Shown: piece by piece, positions 11,281 through 25,417 of the stretch
Layout of the letters: each line of letters opens with the position of its first letter
How positions within the stretch are numbered: the stretch's first letter is position 1
Program-made: the position numbers and the translations under genes
DNA from: Lentzea sp. NBRC 102530
GTDB taxonomy: Bacteria; Actinomycetota; Actinomycetes; Mycobacteriales; Pseudonocardiaceae
DNA length: 64,000 bases
Reading direction: 5' to 3'
NCBI RefSeq assembly: GCF_030269365.1
Contig: NZ_BSTF01000004.1
Coordinates: forward strand, 527,535-591,534
Notes under the pieces: generated by a model
Databases searched by the model: none
The model's input: the letters and a program-made list of their open reading frames with translations, nothing else
Told to the model about the DNA's origin: nothing

Positions 11281-11295
11281 GACAAGGAGGTCGCG

Positions 11296-16695
<5,400 letters not shown>

Positions 16696-16732
16696 TTCCG
16701 CTGAGAAATAGTTTTGTTTCGGATTAGTTTGC

Positions 16733-16738
16733 TACCGT
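16733..16738 (+). promoter_or_regulatory. -10 element of the marR-type gene
   Basis: TACCGT lies six bases before the ATG at 16745. The AT-rich stretch upstream (16700-16730) contains repeated ATAGT and TTAGT words that resemble half of the operator at 17229-17252. Confidence 0.5.
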
Positions 16739-16744
16739 TGGGTC

Positions 16745-17227
16745 ATGGGCACGACGGGGTGTACTGACCTGATGATGCTGCTGCATCGGGCGTCGCACGC
16801 GCTCGAGACGGAGTTGACGGCGCGGCTCGCGGAGATCGGACTGACTCCGCGAGCCCGCTGCGTGCTGGCCAGCGCGCTGGACGCCGGACTCACGCAGATC
16901 GAGATCGCGGACCGGGTCGGCATCGACAAGACGACCATGGTCGTGACGCTGGACGCCCTCGAATCCGCCGGGTACGCCGAGCGTCAGCCGTCGCCCACGG
17001 ACCGTCGTGCGCGCGTGGTGGTGGTGACCGACGCCGGCCGCACGATGACCGCCAAGGCTGACGAGGTGTACGTGGACGTCGTGAGCAGTGTGCTCGGCGC
17101 GTTGCCAGATGACGAACGATCTGGCCTGGTCGGAGGCCTGACCCGGCTGGTCGAAGGCCGGTTGAGCAGCCCGCCCCCGTGTGAGAAGCCGCCCCGCAAA
17201 CGTGCCGTGCGTCATGCAGTTGGATAA
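16745..17227 (+). CDS. MarR-family transcriptional regulator
   Basis: A 160-residue winged-helix repressor. The DNA-binding region is visible as LTQIEIADRVGIDKTTMVVT (helix-turn-helix, residues about 50-70), followed by the wing (RQPSPTDRRARVVVVTDAG). The N- and C-terminal helices form the dimer interface. It lies 40 bases upstream of an MFS exporter gene on the same strand, the usual arrangement for a drug-responsive MarR/efflux pair. Both genes have leaderless-type promoters. The inverted repeat between them is the likely operator, so it probably represses both itself and the pump. Confidence 0.9.
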   Translation: MGTTGCTDLMMLLHRASHALETELTARLAEIGLTPRARCVLASALDAGLTQIEIADRVGIDKTTMVVTLDALESAGYAERQPSPTDRRARVVVVTDAGRTMTAKADEVYVDVVSSVLGALPDDERSGLVGGLTRLVEGRLSSPPPCEKPPRKRAVRHAVG

Positions 17228-17228
17228 G

Positions 17229-17252
17229 AGATAGTCCCGTAAAAAACTATCT
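17229..17252. promoter_or_regulatory. Inverted repeat, predicted MarR operator
   Basis: AGATAGT (17229-17235) and ACTATCT (17246-17252) are perfect 7-bp arms separated by ten bases. The site ends two bases before the MFS -10 element (TACGGT, 17255-17260), and a repressor bound there would block transcription. Confidence 0.65.
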
Positions 17253-17267
17253 GTTACGGTCTCTCTT

Positions 17268-18710
17268 ATGACTTCAGGGGGATCGAGGACCGACGCGCGC
17301 TGGCTCGCGCTGATCGTGCTGTGCGCGGGGATGTTGATGATCGTGCTGGACCAGACGATCGTGAACGTGGCGCTGCCCGCCATCGCGCAGGACCTCCAGT
17401 TCGGCCAGGCCGGACTCGCGTGGGTCGTGAACGCGTACCTGATCGCCTACGGCGGTCTGCTGCTGCTCGCGGGCCGCCTCGGCGACCTGATCGGGCACAA
17501 GAAGGTGTTCCTGATCGGCCTCGGCGTGTTCACCGTCGCCTCGCTGCTGTGCGGGCTGTCGTTCAGCGCCGAGATGCTGATCGTGTCCCGGTTCGTGCAG
17601 GGTGCGGGTGGTGCCCTGGCGACGTCCGTGACTTTGGGAATGGTCGTGACGATGTTCCCGGAGCCGGGGGAGCAGCGGCGCGCGATCGGCATCTTCAGCT
17701 TCGTCGCCGCGGCCGGTGCGTCACTCGGGCTTCTGCTGGGTGGTGTGCTGACCGACGCCATGTCGTGGCACTGGATCTTCTTCGTGAACATCCCGATCGG
17801 CCTGGTGGCCGCGGTGTTCGCCGTTCGGCTGGTGCCTGACTCGGTCGGTCTCGGGCTGCGCGCGGGCGCGGACGTCGTCGGGGCGTTGTTGATCGTCGCC
17901 GCGGTGATGCTCGGCGTGTACACGATCGTCAAGGCCGAGCACTACGGCTTCGGGTCCGCGCACACGTTGGTGCTTGGCGCCGTTGCCGTCGCGTTGTTGG
18001 TGGGCTTTGTCGTGCGCCAACGGACTGCCGCACGGCCGTTGCTGCCGTTGCGGGTGTTCCGCTCTCGCAACGTGACCGGGGCGAACCTGGTGCAGATCTC
18101 CATGGTGGCGGGGATGTTCGGGCTGTTCTTCCTCGGCACGCTCTACATGCAGCTCGTGTTGCAGTACACGCCGTTGCAGATCGGGCTCGCCTTCATGCCC
18201 GTCGCCGGTGCCATCGCGGTGTTCTCGGTGTCGTTGTCGGCCCGGCTCAACTCGCGGTACGGCGAGCGCAACATGCTGATCGTGGGGCTGCTGTTCATGC
18301 TCGCCGGGATGCTGGTGTTCACGCAGGTGCCGGTCGACGGCTCCTACGTGGCGCACATCCTGCCCGCGGTGGCTCCTCTCGGGGTCGGACTGGGGTTGTC
18401 GTTCCCCGCGCTGATGTCGCTGGCGATGTCCGGTGCCTCGCCCGACGAGGCCGGGCTCGCGTCCGGGCTGGTGAACACGACCGCGCAGGTGGGCGGGGCT
18501 TTGGGGCTCGCCGTGCTGGCCACGACGTCGACCTCGTACACGTCGTCGTTGCTGGCCTCGGGGGTTGGCCGGTTGGAGGCGTTGACCTCCGGGTTCCACC
18601 TGGCGTTCTGGATCTCCGCCTCGCTGGTGGCGGTGGCTCTCGGGCTCGCGGTGTTCGTGTTGCGGCAGGTCGCGGTCGACCGTTCCGCCCAGCCGGTGCT
18701 GGTGCACTAG
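17268..18710 (+). CDS. MFS drug efflux transporter, DHA2 family (14 helices)
   Basis: A 480-residue proton-driven exporter of the EmrB/QacA type. The first helix carries LDQTIVNVALPAIA (DHA2 motif D1), the loop between helices 2 and 3 carries GRLGDLIGHKK (motif A), and helix 5 has the motif C-like region ASLGLLLGGVLTD. About 14 hydrophobic helices can be counted. The start ATG at 17268 is seven bases after TACGGT, so the transcript is probably leaderless. Its partner is the MarR gene just upstream. The stop codon shares its CTAG with the stop of the convergent gene. The substrate cannot be told. Confidence 0.92.
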   Translation: MTSGGSRTDARWLALIVLCAGMLMIVLDQTIVNVALPAIAQDLQFGQAGLAWVVNAYLIAYGGLLLLAGRLGDLIGHKKVFLIGLGVFTVASLLCGLSFSAEMLIVSRFVQGAGGALATSVTLGMVVTMFPEPGEQRRAIGIFSFVAAAGASLGLLLGGVLTDAMSWHWIFFVNIPIGLVAAVFAVRLVPDSVGLGLRAGADVVGALLIVAAVMLGVYTIVKAEHYGFGSAHTLVLGAVAVALLVGFVVRQRTAARPLLPLRVFRSRNVTGANLVQISMVAGMFGLFFLGTLYMQLVLQYTPLQIGLAFMPVAGAIAVFSVSLSARLNSRYGERNMLIVGLLFMLAGMLVFTQVPVDGSYVAHILPAVAPLGVGLGLSFPALMSLAMSGASPDEAGLASGLVNTTAQVGGALGLAVLATTSTSYTSSLLASGVGRLEALTSGFHLAFWISASLVAVALGLAVFVLRQVAVDRSAQPVLVH

Positions 18711-19324
18711 TGGTCGGCTAGTTCTTCTCGCTTCTGAACGTCCTCGGTGCGCAGGATCTTGAACTTGCGGTCCTTCGCCTCGAGGACCTTCAGGAAGCCG
18801 GGGCTCGTCTCGAAGACGTAGACCTCTTCGGAGTCGTTGATGCGTTCCTTCGGCACCCACGGGGTGCTGACGATCGCGGCGACGGCCAGGGCGGAGCCGG
18901 CCAGGATCCAGGCGAACCACTTGAGGATCCAGCGGGCGTTGTGGATCGCGAGCACCATGGCCGCACCGATCGCGACGGCGCCCAGGGCCAGCCACCAGCG
19001 GTGGTAGGTCAGGGTGTGGCTGACCATGAGTGCGATGAGGACGATCAGCGCGAGGAGTGCGGTCGTGTTCGGACGTTCCGGGTCCTTGCGGGTGCGCAGG
19101 TAGTAGAAGAACGTCGCCGGGGTGACGATCATCAGCAGGACCGTGCTGATGCGGTCGTCCGCCATGAACGTGCCGAGGAACAGGCCCGGGGCGTCGTCCA
19201 GTTCGAGGGTGTGCAGGAGCGCGAAGCTCGTGTGCCAGTCGTAGTGGGAGACGGCGAGGAGCCTGAGGAGGACGAACAGGACGGCGGCGCCCGTTACGGC
19301 GGAACCCGTGTGCTTTGCACTCAC
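18707..19324 (-). CDS. Five-helix membrane protein of unknown function
   Basis: A protein of about 205 residues with five predicted membrane helices (AAVLFVLLRLLAV, STVLLMIVTPATFFYYL, TALLALIVLIALMV, LALGAVAIGAAMVLAI and AWILAGSALAVAAIV). A cytoplasmic C-terminal domain of about 50 residues (EEVYVFETSPGFLKVLEAKD) follows. No family was recognised. The GTG at 19322-19324 is chosen because CATAGT, a near match to the -10 pattern, lies six bases upstream. An ATG at 19340-19342 would add six residues. The gene is convergent with the MFS gene, and the two stop codons overlap within one CTAG. Confidence 0.75.
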   Translation of the reverse strand: MSAKHTGSAVTGAAVLFVLLRLLAVSHYDWHTSFALLHTLELDDAPGLFLGTFMADDRISTVLLMIVTPATFFYYLRTRKDPERPNTTALLALIVLIALMVSHTLTYHRWWLALGAVAIGAAMVLAIHNARWILKWFAWILAGSALAVAAIVSTPWVPKERINDSEEVYVFETSPGFLKVLEAKDRKFKILRTEDVQKREELADH

Positions 19325-19479
19325 GGCAGCACTATGGCGCATTCCTGGCTGATGGATCGCCTGGTGTGCTGCGCGGCTGCTTCGAGTAGTCCCCGTCACA
19401 GCCCTGTCGGAGGGCGCCGCACGTGCGCGGTTACCCTTGTCGGCACATCCCGTACCTGTTTTTGAGGAGTCACACCGTC

Positions 19480-19890
19480 GTGTCCGAGCGCACCCTGGTT
19501 CTCGTTAAGCCCGATGGCGTCGCCCGTGGTCTCGTCGGCGAGGTGATCGCCCGCATCGAGCGCAAGGGCCTCAAGCTCGCCGCGCTCGAGCTGCGCACCG
19601 CCGACCGCGCCACCGCCGAGCAGCACTACGCGGAGCACGACGGCAAGCCGTTCTACGGTGACCTGGTCGACTTCATCACCGGTGGGCCGCTGGTCGCGAT
19701 CGTCGTCGAGGGCGTTCGGGCCGTGCCGGCGTTCCGTCAGCTCGCCGGTGGCACCGACCCCGTCGAGAAGGCCACGCCCGGCACGATCCGCGGTGACTTC
19801 GGCACCGAGGTCCAGTACAACCTGGTGCACGGGTCGGACTCGGCCGAGTCGGCCGAGCGCGAGATCAAGATCTGGTTCCCGAACCTCTGA
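19480..19890 (+). CDS. ndk: Nucleoside diphosphate kinase
   Basis: Transfers the terminal phosphate between nucleoside tri- and diphosphates through a phosphohistidine. The protein is 136 residues, standard length. The N-terminal [14 protein letters not shown] and the active-site segment NLVHGSDS (H117) are both intact. The GTG at 19480 is preceded by GAGGAG (19464-19469) ten bases upstream. A possible -10 (TACCCT, 19432-19437) gives a leader of about 40 bases. In mycobacteria ndk directly follows the DUF4233 gene. A strong terminator follows. Confidence 0.96.
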   Translation: MSERTLVLVKPDGVARGLVGEVIARIERKGLKLAALELRTADRATAEQHYAEHDGKPFYGDLVDFITGGPLVAIVVEGVRAVPAFRQLAGGTDPVEKATPGTIRGDFGTEVQYNLVHGSDSAESAEREIKIWFPNL

Positions 19891-19906
19891 TCTGGTCCGG
19901 CTTTGA

Positions 19907-19938
19907 GGGGACGTGCCGGCTTGCGCCGGCGCGTCCCC
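19907..19938 (+). terminator. Intrinsic terminator of ndk
   Basis: A 14-bp hairpin with arms GGGGACGTGCCGGC and GCCGGCGCGTCCCC, loop TTGC and one internal mismatch. A pyrimidine-rich TTCCTGTTCC follows. Confidence 0.8.
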
Positions 19939-20247
19939 TTCCTGTTCCAGCGGGGTTGGTTGCGTTTGCCGGGTCCTGGCTGCGGGGTCGCGCGGGTCGG
20001 TTCGACCATGTGGGGTGCGATCGGGGCTTGACGTCGAGCCTCTGGCGGGGGCGCTTTCGGCTTCACCACGCCAGGTTTCGCAGGTGGTCGGCTTGCGATG
20101 CCGGCTGTCCAATCGAGTGCGCGCACCTGGCCAAGACGGTGGTCGGCTTGCGTTGGCGAGTGCGGCCGGCACCGCTTCCAATGCCTCGGCGCCACCCGCC
20201 TTCGACACCTTCACACCGCCGCCTCCACCTTCGCTGCCCCTGCGCCC
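19939..20247. other. Non-coding stretch without recognised gene
   Basis: No frame here shows consistent codon bias or a recognisable product. The only structure seen is a 15-bp direct repeat (GGTGGTCGGCTTGCG at 20083-20097 and 20138-20152) and a pyrimidine-rich run near 20170-20247. It may be a decayed remnant. Confidence 0.5.
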
Positions 20248-20826
20248 TCACCGCCGTCGCGGGCTGCTGCCCAAGCCCCCTGCCGCGGCCCCGTTGAGCG
20301 TGGTGCCCTCCGGGTAGCCGAGTGGCAGGTACATCCACACGTCGTCCCAGCGCTCCGTCCCCACGGCAATGGCGTTGGGCATCCGCCCGCACTCCCGAAA
20401 CCCGAGGCTCTCGTACAGCTCGATGGCGCCGTGGTTGTTGCCGCGCACCCCGAGCATCAGGATTTCGAGGCTTGCGGAGCGGGCGTTGGCGATGAGGCCC
20501 TCCATCACCTGCCTGCCCAGTCCGAGGCCGCGGGCCGACGGGTGCGCCATGATCTGCTGGACCTCGGCCCGGTGCCCGAACACGGCGGTCGAGCCCCGGC
20601 GCCACAGGCCCACCGCGCGCACCACGCCGTCCACCTGGACCGCGCAGAACGCGGCGTCACCATCGCGGACCTGCTTCAGCACACCGTCCAACCAGGTCGA
20701 AATGCGCTCGAAGGAGGGAGGCGAGTGGTAGCCGACGGCTCCGCCCGCGGCCACCACGTCGTGGACCACCGCGTGGATCTCGGTGCGGAGGTGGTCGTCG
20801 GCTTCCGAGAGCCAGAGCAGCGTCAT
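20248..20826 (-). CDS. GNAT-family N-acetyltransferase
   Basis: A 192-residue acetyl-CoA-dependent transferase. Acetyl-CoA-binding motif A is seen as EVQQIMAHPSARGLGLGRQ (near residues 95-113), followed by GNNHGAIELYESLGFRECGR, the conserved C-terminal GNAT segment. The short Gly-rich tail (GAAAGGLGSSPRRR) looks unstructured. TACGAT lies six bases before the ATG at 20824-20826, so it is probably leaderless. It is divergent from the ABC exporter. The substrate is unknown. Antibiotic or small-amine acetylation would suit an exporter neighbour but is only inference. Confidence 0.85.
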   Translation of the reverse strand: MTLLWLSEADDHLRTEIHAVVHDVVAAGGAVGYHSPPSFERISTWLDGVLKQVRDGDAAFCAVQVDGVVRAVGLWRRGSTAVFGHRAEVQQIMAHPSARGLGLGRQVMEGLIANARSASLEILMLGVRGNNHGAIELYESLGFRECGRMPNAIAVGTERWDDVWMYLPLGYPEGTTLNGAAAGGLGSSPRRR

Positions 20827-20881
20827 GGGGCGATCGTAATTGCGGTGAAAATTGTCAGACCTGTTCGTTAACGTCGGGCGG
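20827..20881. promoter_or_regulatory. Divergent leaderless promoters of the GNAT and ABC genes
   Basis: On the minus strand TACGAT (20833-20838) is six bases from the GNAT start. On the plus strand TAACGT (20869-20874) is seven bases from the ABC GTG start. The 55-base gap therefore holds both promoters and no room for long leaders. Confidence 0.5.
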
Positions 20882-21796
20882 GTGGAGAACCTCGTTGAGG
20901 CCAAGGCCCTGACCAAGCACTTCGGGTCGTTCGAGGCCGTGCGCGGCATCGACGTCGAGGTGCGGCGGGGCGAGGCGTTCGGGTTTCTCGGGCCCAACGG
21001 GGCCGGGAAGTCGTCGACCATGCGGATGATCTCGTGCGTGTCCGGGCGGACCGGCGGAGATCTCAAGGTGCTCGGGATGGATCCCGGGACGGACGGGCCG
21101 AAGATCAGGGCGAGACTCGGCGTGGTGCCGCAGCTGGACAACCTCGACACGGAGTTGACGGTCCGGCAGAACCTGCAGATCTACGGGCGGTACTTCGGCA
21201 TGTCCCGGCAGAAGTGCCGGGAAAAGGCGGTGGAGCTGCTGGAGTTCGCGCAGCTCGCGGATCGGGCGGACCACGAGGTCGAGCCGCTGAGCGGCGGCAT
21301 GAAGCGCCGGCTCACGATCGCGCGGTCGCTGGTGAACGATCCGGAGCTGCTGCTGCTGGACGAACCCACCACCGGGTTGGACCCGCAGGCCCGGCACCTG
21401 TTGTGGGACAGGCTGTTCCGGCTGAAGCAGGAGGGCGTCACGCTCATCATCACCACGCACTACATGGACGAGGCGGAGCAGTTGTGCGACCGGCTCGTGG
21501 TGATGGACGGCGGGCGGATCGCGGCCGAGGGGTCGCCCAAAGAGCTGATCACCAGGTACTCCACCAAAGAGGTGCTGGAGCTGCGGTTCCAGCCCGACGA
21601 GGAGAAGCCCGACCTCACGAGGTTCGCCGAACGGGTCGAGGTGCTGCCGGACCGGTTGCTGCTGTACACGGTGGACGGTGAGGCGACGTTGCAGAGGGTG
21701 CACGAGCAAGGGGTGACACCTGTGCAGAGCCTGGTGCGCAGGAGTTCCCTGGAGGACGTGTTCCTCAGGCTCACCGGCCGGACGTTGGTGGACTGA
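20882..21796 (+). CDS. ABC-2 exporter ATP-binding protein (DrrA/NodI type)
   Basis: A 304-residue cytosolic ATPase that powers the two permeases encoded next. Walker A is GPNGAGKSST (residue about 40), the signature is LSGGMKRR, and Walker B is LLLLDEPTTGLDP. A D-loop and an H-switch (TTHYMDEAEQ) are present. The C-terminal 80 residues are the regulatory extension usual in DrrA-like proteins. The GTG at 20882 is taken because a -10 hexamer lies seven bases before it and family alignment begins there. Its stop overlaps the first permease start (TGATG). The substrate is probably a hydrophobic compound or lipid. Confidence 0.93.
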   Translation: MENLVEAKALTKHFGSFEAVRGIDVEVRRGEAFGFLGPNGAGKSSTMRMISCVSGRTGGDLKVLGMDPGTDGPKIRARLGVVPQLDNLDTELTVRQNLQIYGRYFGMSRQKCREKAVELLEFAQLADRADHEVEPLSGGMKRRLTIARSLVNDPELLLLDEPTTGLDPQARHLLWDRLFRLKQEGVTLIITTHYMDEAEQLCDRLVVMDGGRIAAEGSPKELITRYSTKEVLELRFQPDEEKPDLTRFAERVEVLPDRLLLYTVDGEATLQRVHEQGVTPVQSLVRRSSLEDVFLRLTGRTLVD

Positions 21797-22569
21797 TGGA
21801 CACGTTGCGGGCGAGTTGGTTCGGGTTCGAGAAGACCTGGACGTGGTACCGGCGCAACTGGCGGGCCACGGCCGTGTCGGGCTTCCTCACGCCGGTGTTG
21901 TTCCTGTTGGCGCTCGGGGTCGGGTTCGGGTCGCAGGTGCAGTCGACGGCGTTGATCGGGGGCGTGCCGTACCTGCAGTACCTGGCGCCCGCGCTGGTCG
22001 TGGTCACGGCGGTGCAGGGGGCCACGTTCGAGTCGACGTTCCCGGTCATGTCGCAGTTCATGTGGCAGAAGTCGTTCATCGCCATGGTGGCCACGCCGAT
22101 CACGCCCGCGCAGGTGCTCTACTCGCAGGTGATGTGGCTCGGCTCGCAGCTGTTGTTGCGGTCGGTGGTGTTCGTGGGCGTCGCGGCCGTGCTCGGGGCG
22201 GCGGCGGGGCCGGGGATCCTGCTCGCGATCCTGGCCGGGACGCTGGCGGGGCTCGCGTTCGGCGTGCCGTTGGTGGCCTACAGCGCCACGTTGGAGAAGC
22301 CCGAGGCGTTCAACAACATCTTCCGGTTCGTGCTCATGCCGATGACGTTGTTCACCGGCGCGTTCTTCCCCGTCAGCCAGCTGCCGGACTGGTTGGTGCC
22401 GGTGGTGTGGCTGACGCCCGCCTGGCACGGCATCGAGCTCGCGCGCGGCGCGACGTTCGGCACGTTGGACCTGTTGCCGGCGTTGGGGCACGTCGTGTAC
22501 CTCGGGGCGTTGGTCGTCGTCGGGATCGTGCTCGGCGTGAAGTTCTTCCACCGGAGGCTGGCGGTATGA
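21796..22569 (+). CDS. ABC-2 type permease, first subunit
   Basis: A 257-residue inner-membrane permease with six predicted helices, of the NodJ/DrrB class. The conserved late segment FTGAFFPVSQLPDWLVPVVW and the following WHGIELARG are characteristic of ABC-2 permeases. It begins in the stop of the ATPase gene and its own stop overlaps the next start (ATGA), so the three proteins form one translationally coupled unit. Confidence 0.9.
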   Translation: MDTLRASWFGFEKTWTWYRRNWRATAVSGFLTPVLFLLALGVGFGSQVQSTALIGGVPYLQYLAPALVVVTAVQGATFESTFPVMSQFMWQKSFIAMVATPITPAQVLYSQVMWLGSQLLLRSVVFVGVAAVLGAAAGPGILLAILAGTLAGLAFGVPLVAYSATLEKPEAFNNIFRFVLMPMTLFTGAFFPVSQLPDWLVPVVWLTPAWHGIELARGATFGTLDLLPALGHVVYLGALVVVGIVLGVKFFHRRLAV

Positions 22570-23411
22570 CGCAGACCCTCGACCGCGCCGACCAGGCCCG
22601 GCCCGCGAGCGTGGGGCTGCTGTGGCGGGTGATCCCGCCGGGGTTGTACGGCGGCAAGGCGAGCAAGCTCGTCGAACGGTCCGCGATGGTGAACCGGCGC
22701 GCGTGGTTCGTGCTGGTCGGCGGCGCGTTCGAGCCCATGCTGTTCCTCTGGTCGCTCGGGCTCGGGTTCGGGCAGATGGTCACCTCGGTGGCCGGGCCGG
22801 ACGGGCAGCCGATCAGCTACGCGGCGTTCGTGGCGCCCGCCCTGCTCGCGGCCAGCGCGATGAACGGGGCCGTGTACGACGCGACGTTCAACGTGTTCTT
22901 CAAGTTCAAGTACGCGAAGCTCTACGACGCGATGCTCACGACCCCGATGGGGCCGATGGACATCGCGATCGGTGAGATCTCCTGGGCGTTGCTGCGCGGC
23001 GGGCTGTACTCGGCCGGGTTCATCGCGGTCATGCTCGGCATGGGGCTGGTCTTCTCGCCGTGGGCGTTGCTGGCGTTGCCCGCGGCACTGCTGGTGGCGT
23101 TCGCGTTCGCGGCGGTGGGCATGGCGGCGACGACGTTCATGAGGTCCTGGCAGGACTTCGACCTCGTGCAACTCGCGGTGCTGCCGATGTTCCTGTTCTC
23201 GACGACGTTCTACCCGCTCAGCGTCTACCCGGGCTGGTTGCAGGCGGTGGTGTCGTGGACGCCGCTCTACCACGCGGTCGAGCTGATGCGCGGTCTCACG
23301 CTCGGCGTCGTCGGCTGGGGCATGCTCGGGCACGTCGCGTACTTCGCGGTGCTGTCGGCCGTCGGAACGGTGGTCGCGGCACGCCGTCTGGGCAAGTTGT
23401 TGCTGGACTGA
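22566..23411 (+). CDS. ABC-2 type permease, second subunit
   Basis: A 281-residue permease, longer at the N-terminus than its partner by a cytoplasmic segment of about 35 residues. Six helices and the ABC-2 signature FSTTFYPLSVYPGWLQAVV, then YHAVELMRG, parallel those of the first permease. The two are paralogues that presumably form a heterodimer. This differs from many DrrAB systems, which have one permease gene. Confidence 0.9.
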   Translation: MTQTLDRADQARPASVGLLWRVIPPGLYGGKASKLVERSAMVNRRAWFVLVGGAFEPMLFLWSLGLGFGQMVTSVAGPDGQPISYAAFVAPALLAASAMNGAVYDATFNVFFKFKYAKLYDAMLTTPMGPMDIAIGEISWALLRGGLYSAGFIAVMLGMGLVFSPWALLALPAALLVAFAFAAVGMAATTFMRSWQDFDLVQLAVLPMFLFSTTFYPLSVYPGWLQAVVSWTPLYHAVELMRGLTLGVVGWGMLGHVAYFAVLSAVGTVVAARRLGKLLLD

Positions 23412-23455
23412 CCGCCGATTCGGCCGTCGCCTGTGGGGGCCGTTACTCTGGTCGT

Positions 23456-25417
23456 GTGAGTGTCGAGTCTGTTTTCCCCAGGTTGGAGCCACTGCTGCCG
23501 CGGATCTCCAAGCCGGTGCAGTACGTCGGCGGGGAGCTCAACGCGACCGTCAAGGACTGGGACGCGGCGTCCGTGCGCTGGGCTTTGATGTACCCCGACG
23601 CGTACGAGGTCGGCCTGCCCAACCAGGGCGTCATGATCCTCTACGAGATCCTCAACGAGCTGCCGGACGTGCTCGCCGAGCGCACCTACGCGGTGTGGCC
23701 GGATCTCGAAGCGCTCATGCGTGAGCACGACGTCCCGCAGTTCACGGTCGACGGGCACCGTCCGCTCAAGGCGTTCGACCTGATGGGCATCAGCTTCGCG
23801 ACGGAGCTGGGCTACACCAACATGCTGACGGCGCTGGACCTCGCCGGCATCCCGCTGCACGCGCAGGACCGCACCGAGGACGACCCGATCGTGGTCGCCG
23901 GCGGGCACGCGGCGTTCAACCCCGAACCGATCGCCCAGTTCGTGGACGCGGCGGTGCTCGGCGACGGCGAGGAGGCCGTCCTCGAGATCACCGAGATCGT
24001 GAAGAACTGGAAGGCCGAAGGCTGCCCCGGTGGCCGCGACGAGGTGCTGACCAGGCTCGCCGAGACCGGTGGCGTGTACATCCCGCGCTTCTACGACGTG
24101 GAGTACCTGCCGGACGGCCGCATCCAGCGCGTCGTGCCGAACCGCGACCGGGTCCCGTACCGCGTGTTCAAGCGCACCACGATGGACCTCGACGCGTGGC
24201 CGTACCCGAAGCAGCCGCTGGTGCCGCTCGCCGAGAGCGTCCACGAGCGGATGAGCGTCGAGATCTTCCGCGGCTGCACGCGCGGCTGCCGCTTCTGCCA
24301 GGCGGGCATGATCACCCGCCCGGTGCGCGAGCGGTCCATCGAGGGCATCGGCGCCATGGTCCAGAAGGGCCTGGAGGCCACCGGCTTCGAAGAGGTCGGC
24401 CTGCTGTCCCTGTCCAGCGCGGACCACAGCGAGATCGCCGAGATCACCAAGGGCCTCGCGGACCGCTACGAGGGCACCAACACGGGCCTGAGCCTGCCGT
24501 CCACGCGCGTCGACGCGTTCAACATCGACCTCGCGAACGAGCTGTCCCGCAACGGACGGCGCTCGGGTCTCACCTTCGCGCCCGAGGGCGGCAGCGAGCG
24601 GATGCGGCGCGTCATCAACAAGATGGTGTCCGAGGAGGACCTCATCCGGACGGTGTCGGCCGCGTTCTCCAACGGCTGGCGGCAGGTGAAGCTCTACTTC
24701 ATGTGCGGTCTGCCGACCGAGGAGGACGAGGACGTCCTGCAGATCGCGGAGATGGCGAAGAACGTCATCCGCGCGGGCCGGCAGGCGAGCGGCCGCAACG
24801 ACGTCCGCTGCACCATCTCGATCGGCGGGTTCGTGCCCAAGCCGCACACGCCGTTCCAGTGGGCGCCGCAGTGCGACCCGGACGTGGTCGACGACCGCCT
24901 CCGCAAGCTCCGCGAGGCCGTCAACGCCGACCGCAGCCTCGGCCGCAACATCGGCATGCGCTACCACGACGGCAAGCCGAGCCTCATCGAAGGCCTGCTC
25001 AGCCGGGGTGACCGCCGCATCGGCAAGGTCATCGAGGCCGTGTGGCGCGACGGCGGCCGGTTCGACGGCTGGAGCGAGCACTTCAGCTACGACCGGTGGA
25101 CCGCCATGGCCGCGCAGGAGCTCGAGCCGCTCGGCGTCGACCTCGCCTGGTTCACCACCCGCGAGCGCGAGGAGCTGGAGGTCCTGCCCTGGGACCACCT
25201 CGACTCGGGCCTCGACAAGGAGTGGCTCTGGGCCGACTGGCAGGACGCGCTCGACGAGCGCGAGCAGGACGACTGCCGCTGGACCCCGTGCTTCGACTGC
25301 GGTGTCTGCCCCGCGATGGGCACCGACATCGAGGTCGGCCCGACCGGGCGCAAGCTGCTGCCGATCTCCCCGGTCGGCATCGGTTCGCCGGTGAAGAACC
25401 CCTCGCTCACGCCGTGA
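23456..25417 (+). CDS. B12-binding-like radical SAM protein (TIGR03960)
   Basis: A 653-residue iron-sulfur enzyme. The first 200 residues resemble a cobalamin-binding fold (MYPDAYEVGLPNQGVMILYE). The radical SAM centre is RGCTRGCRFCQAG with C274, C278 and C281. The C-terminus carries an extra Cys-rich segment (CFDCGVCPAMG) near residue 620. The family is normally fused or adjacent to TIGR03936 and near rne, and the reaction is not established. TACTCT lies six bases before the GTG at 23456, which indicates a leaderless transcript. Here its partner begins 2.4 kb downstream because two opposite-strand genes intervene. Confidence 0.9.
   Translation: MSVESVFPRLEPLLPRISKPVQYVGGELNATVKDWDAASVRWALMYPDAYEVGLPNQGVMILYEILNELPDVLAERTYAVWPDLEALMREHDVPQFTVDGHRPLKAFDLMGISFATELGYTNMLTALDLAGIPLHAQDRTEDDPIVVAGGHAAFNPEPIAQFVDAAVLGDGEEAVLEITEIVKNWKAEGCPGGRDEVLTRLAETGGVYIPRFYDVEYLPDGRIQRVVPNRDRVPYRVFKRTTMDLDAWPYPKQPLVPLAESVHERMSVEIFRGCTRGCRFCQAGMITRPVRERSIEGIGAMVQKGLEATGFEEVGLLSLSSADHSEIAEITKGLADRYEGTNTGLSLPSTRVDAFNIDLANELSRNGRRSGLTFAPEGGSERMRRVINKMVSEEDLIRTVSAAFSNGWRQVKLYFMCGLPTEEDEDVLQIAEMAKNVIRAGRQASGRNDVRCTISIGGFVPKPHTPFQWAPQCDPDVVDDRLRKLREAVNADRSLGRNIGMRYHDGKPSLIEGLLSRGDRRIGKVIEAVWRDGGRFDGWSEHFSYDRWTAMAAQELEPLGVDLAWFTTREREELEVLPWDHLDSGLDKEWLWADWQDALDEREQDDCRWTPCFDCGVCPAMGTDIEVGPTGRKLLPISPVGIGSPVKNPSLTP

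Noticed and set aside
19396..20214. Antisense frame across ndk and the following gap
   Set aside because: It includes the ndk terminator, has no domain, and its codon bias is inconsistent.
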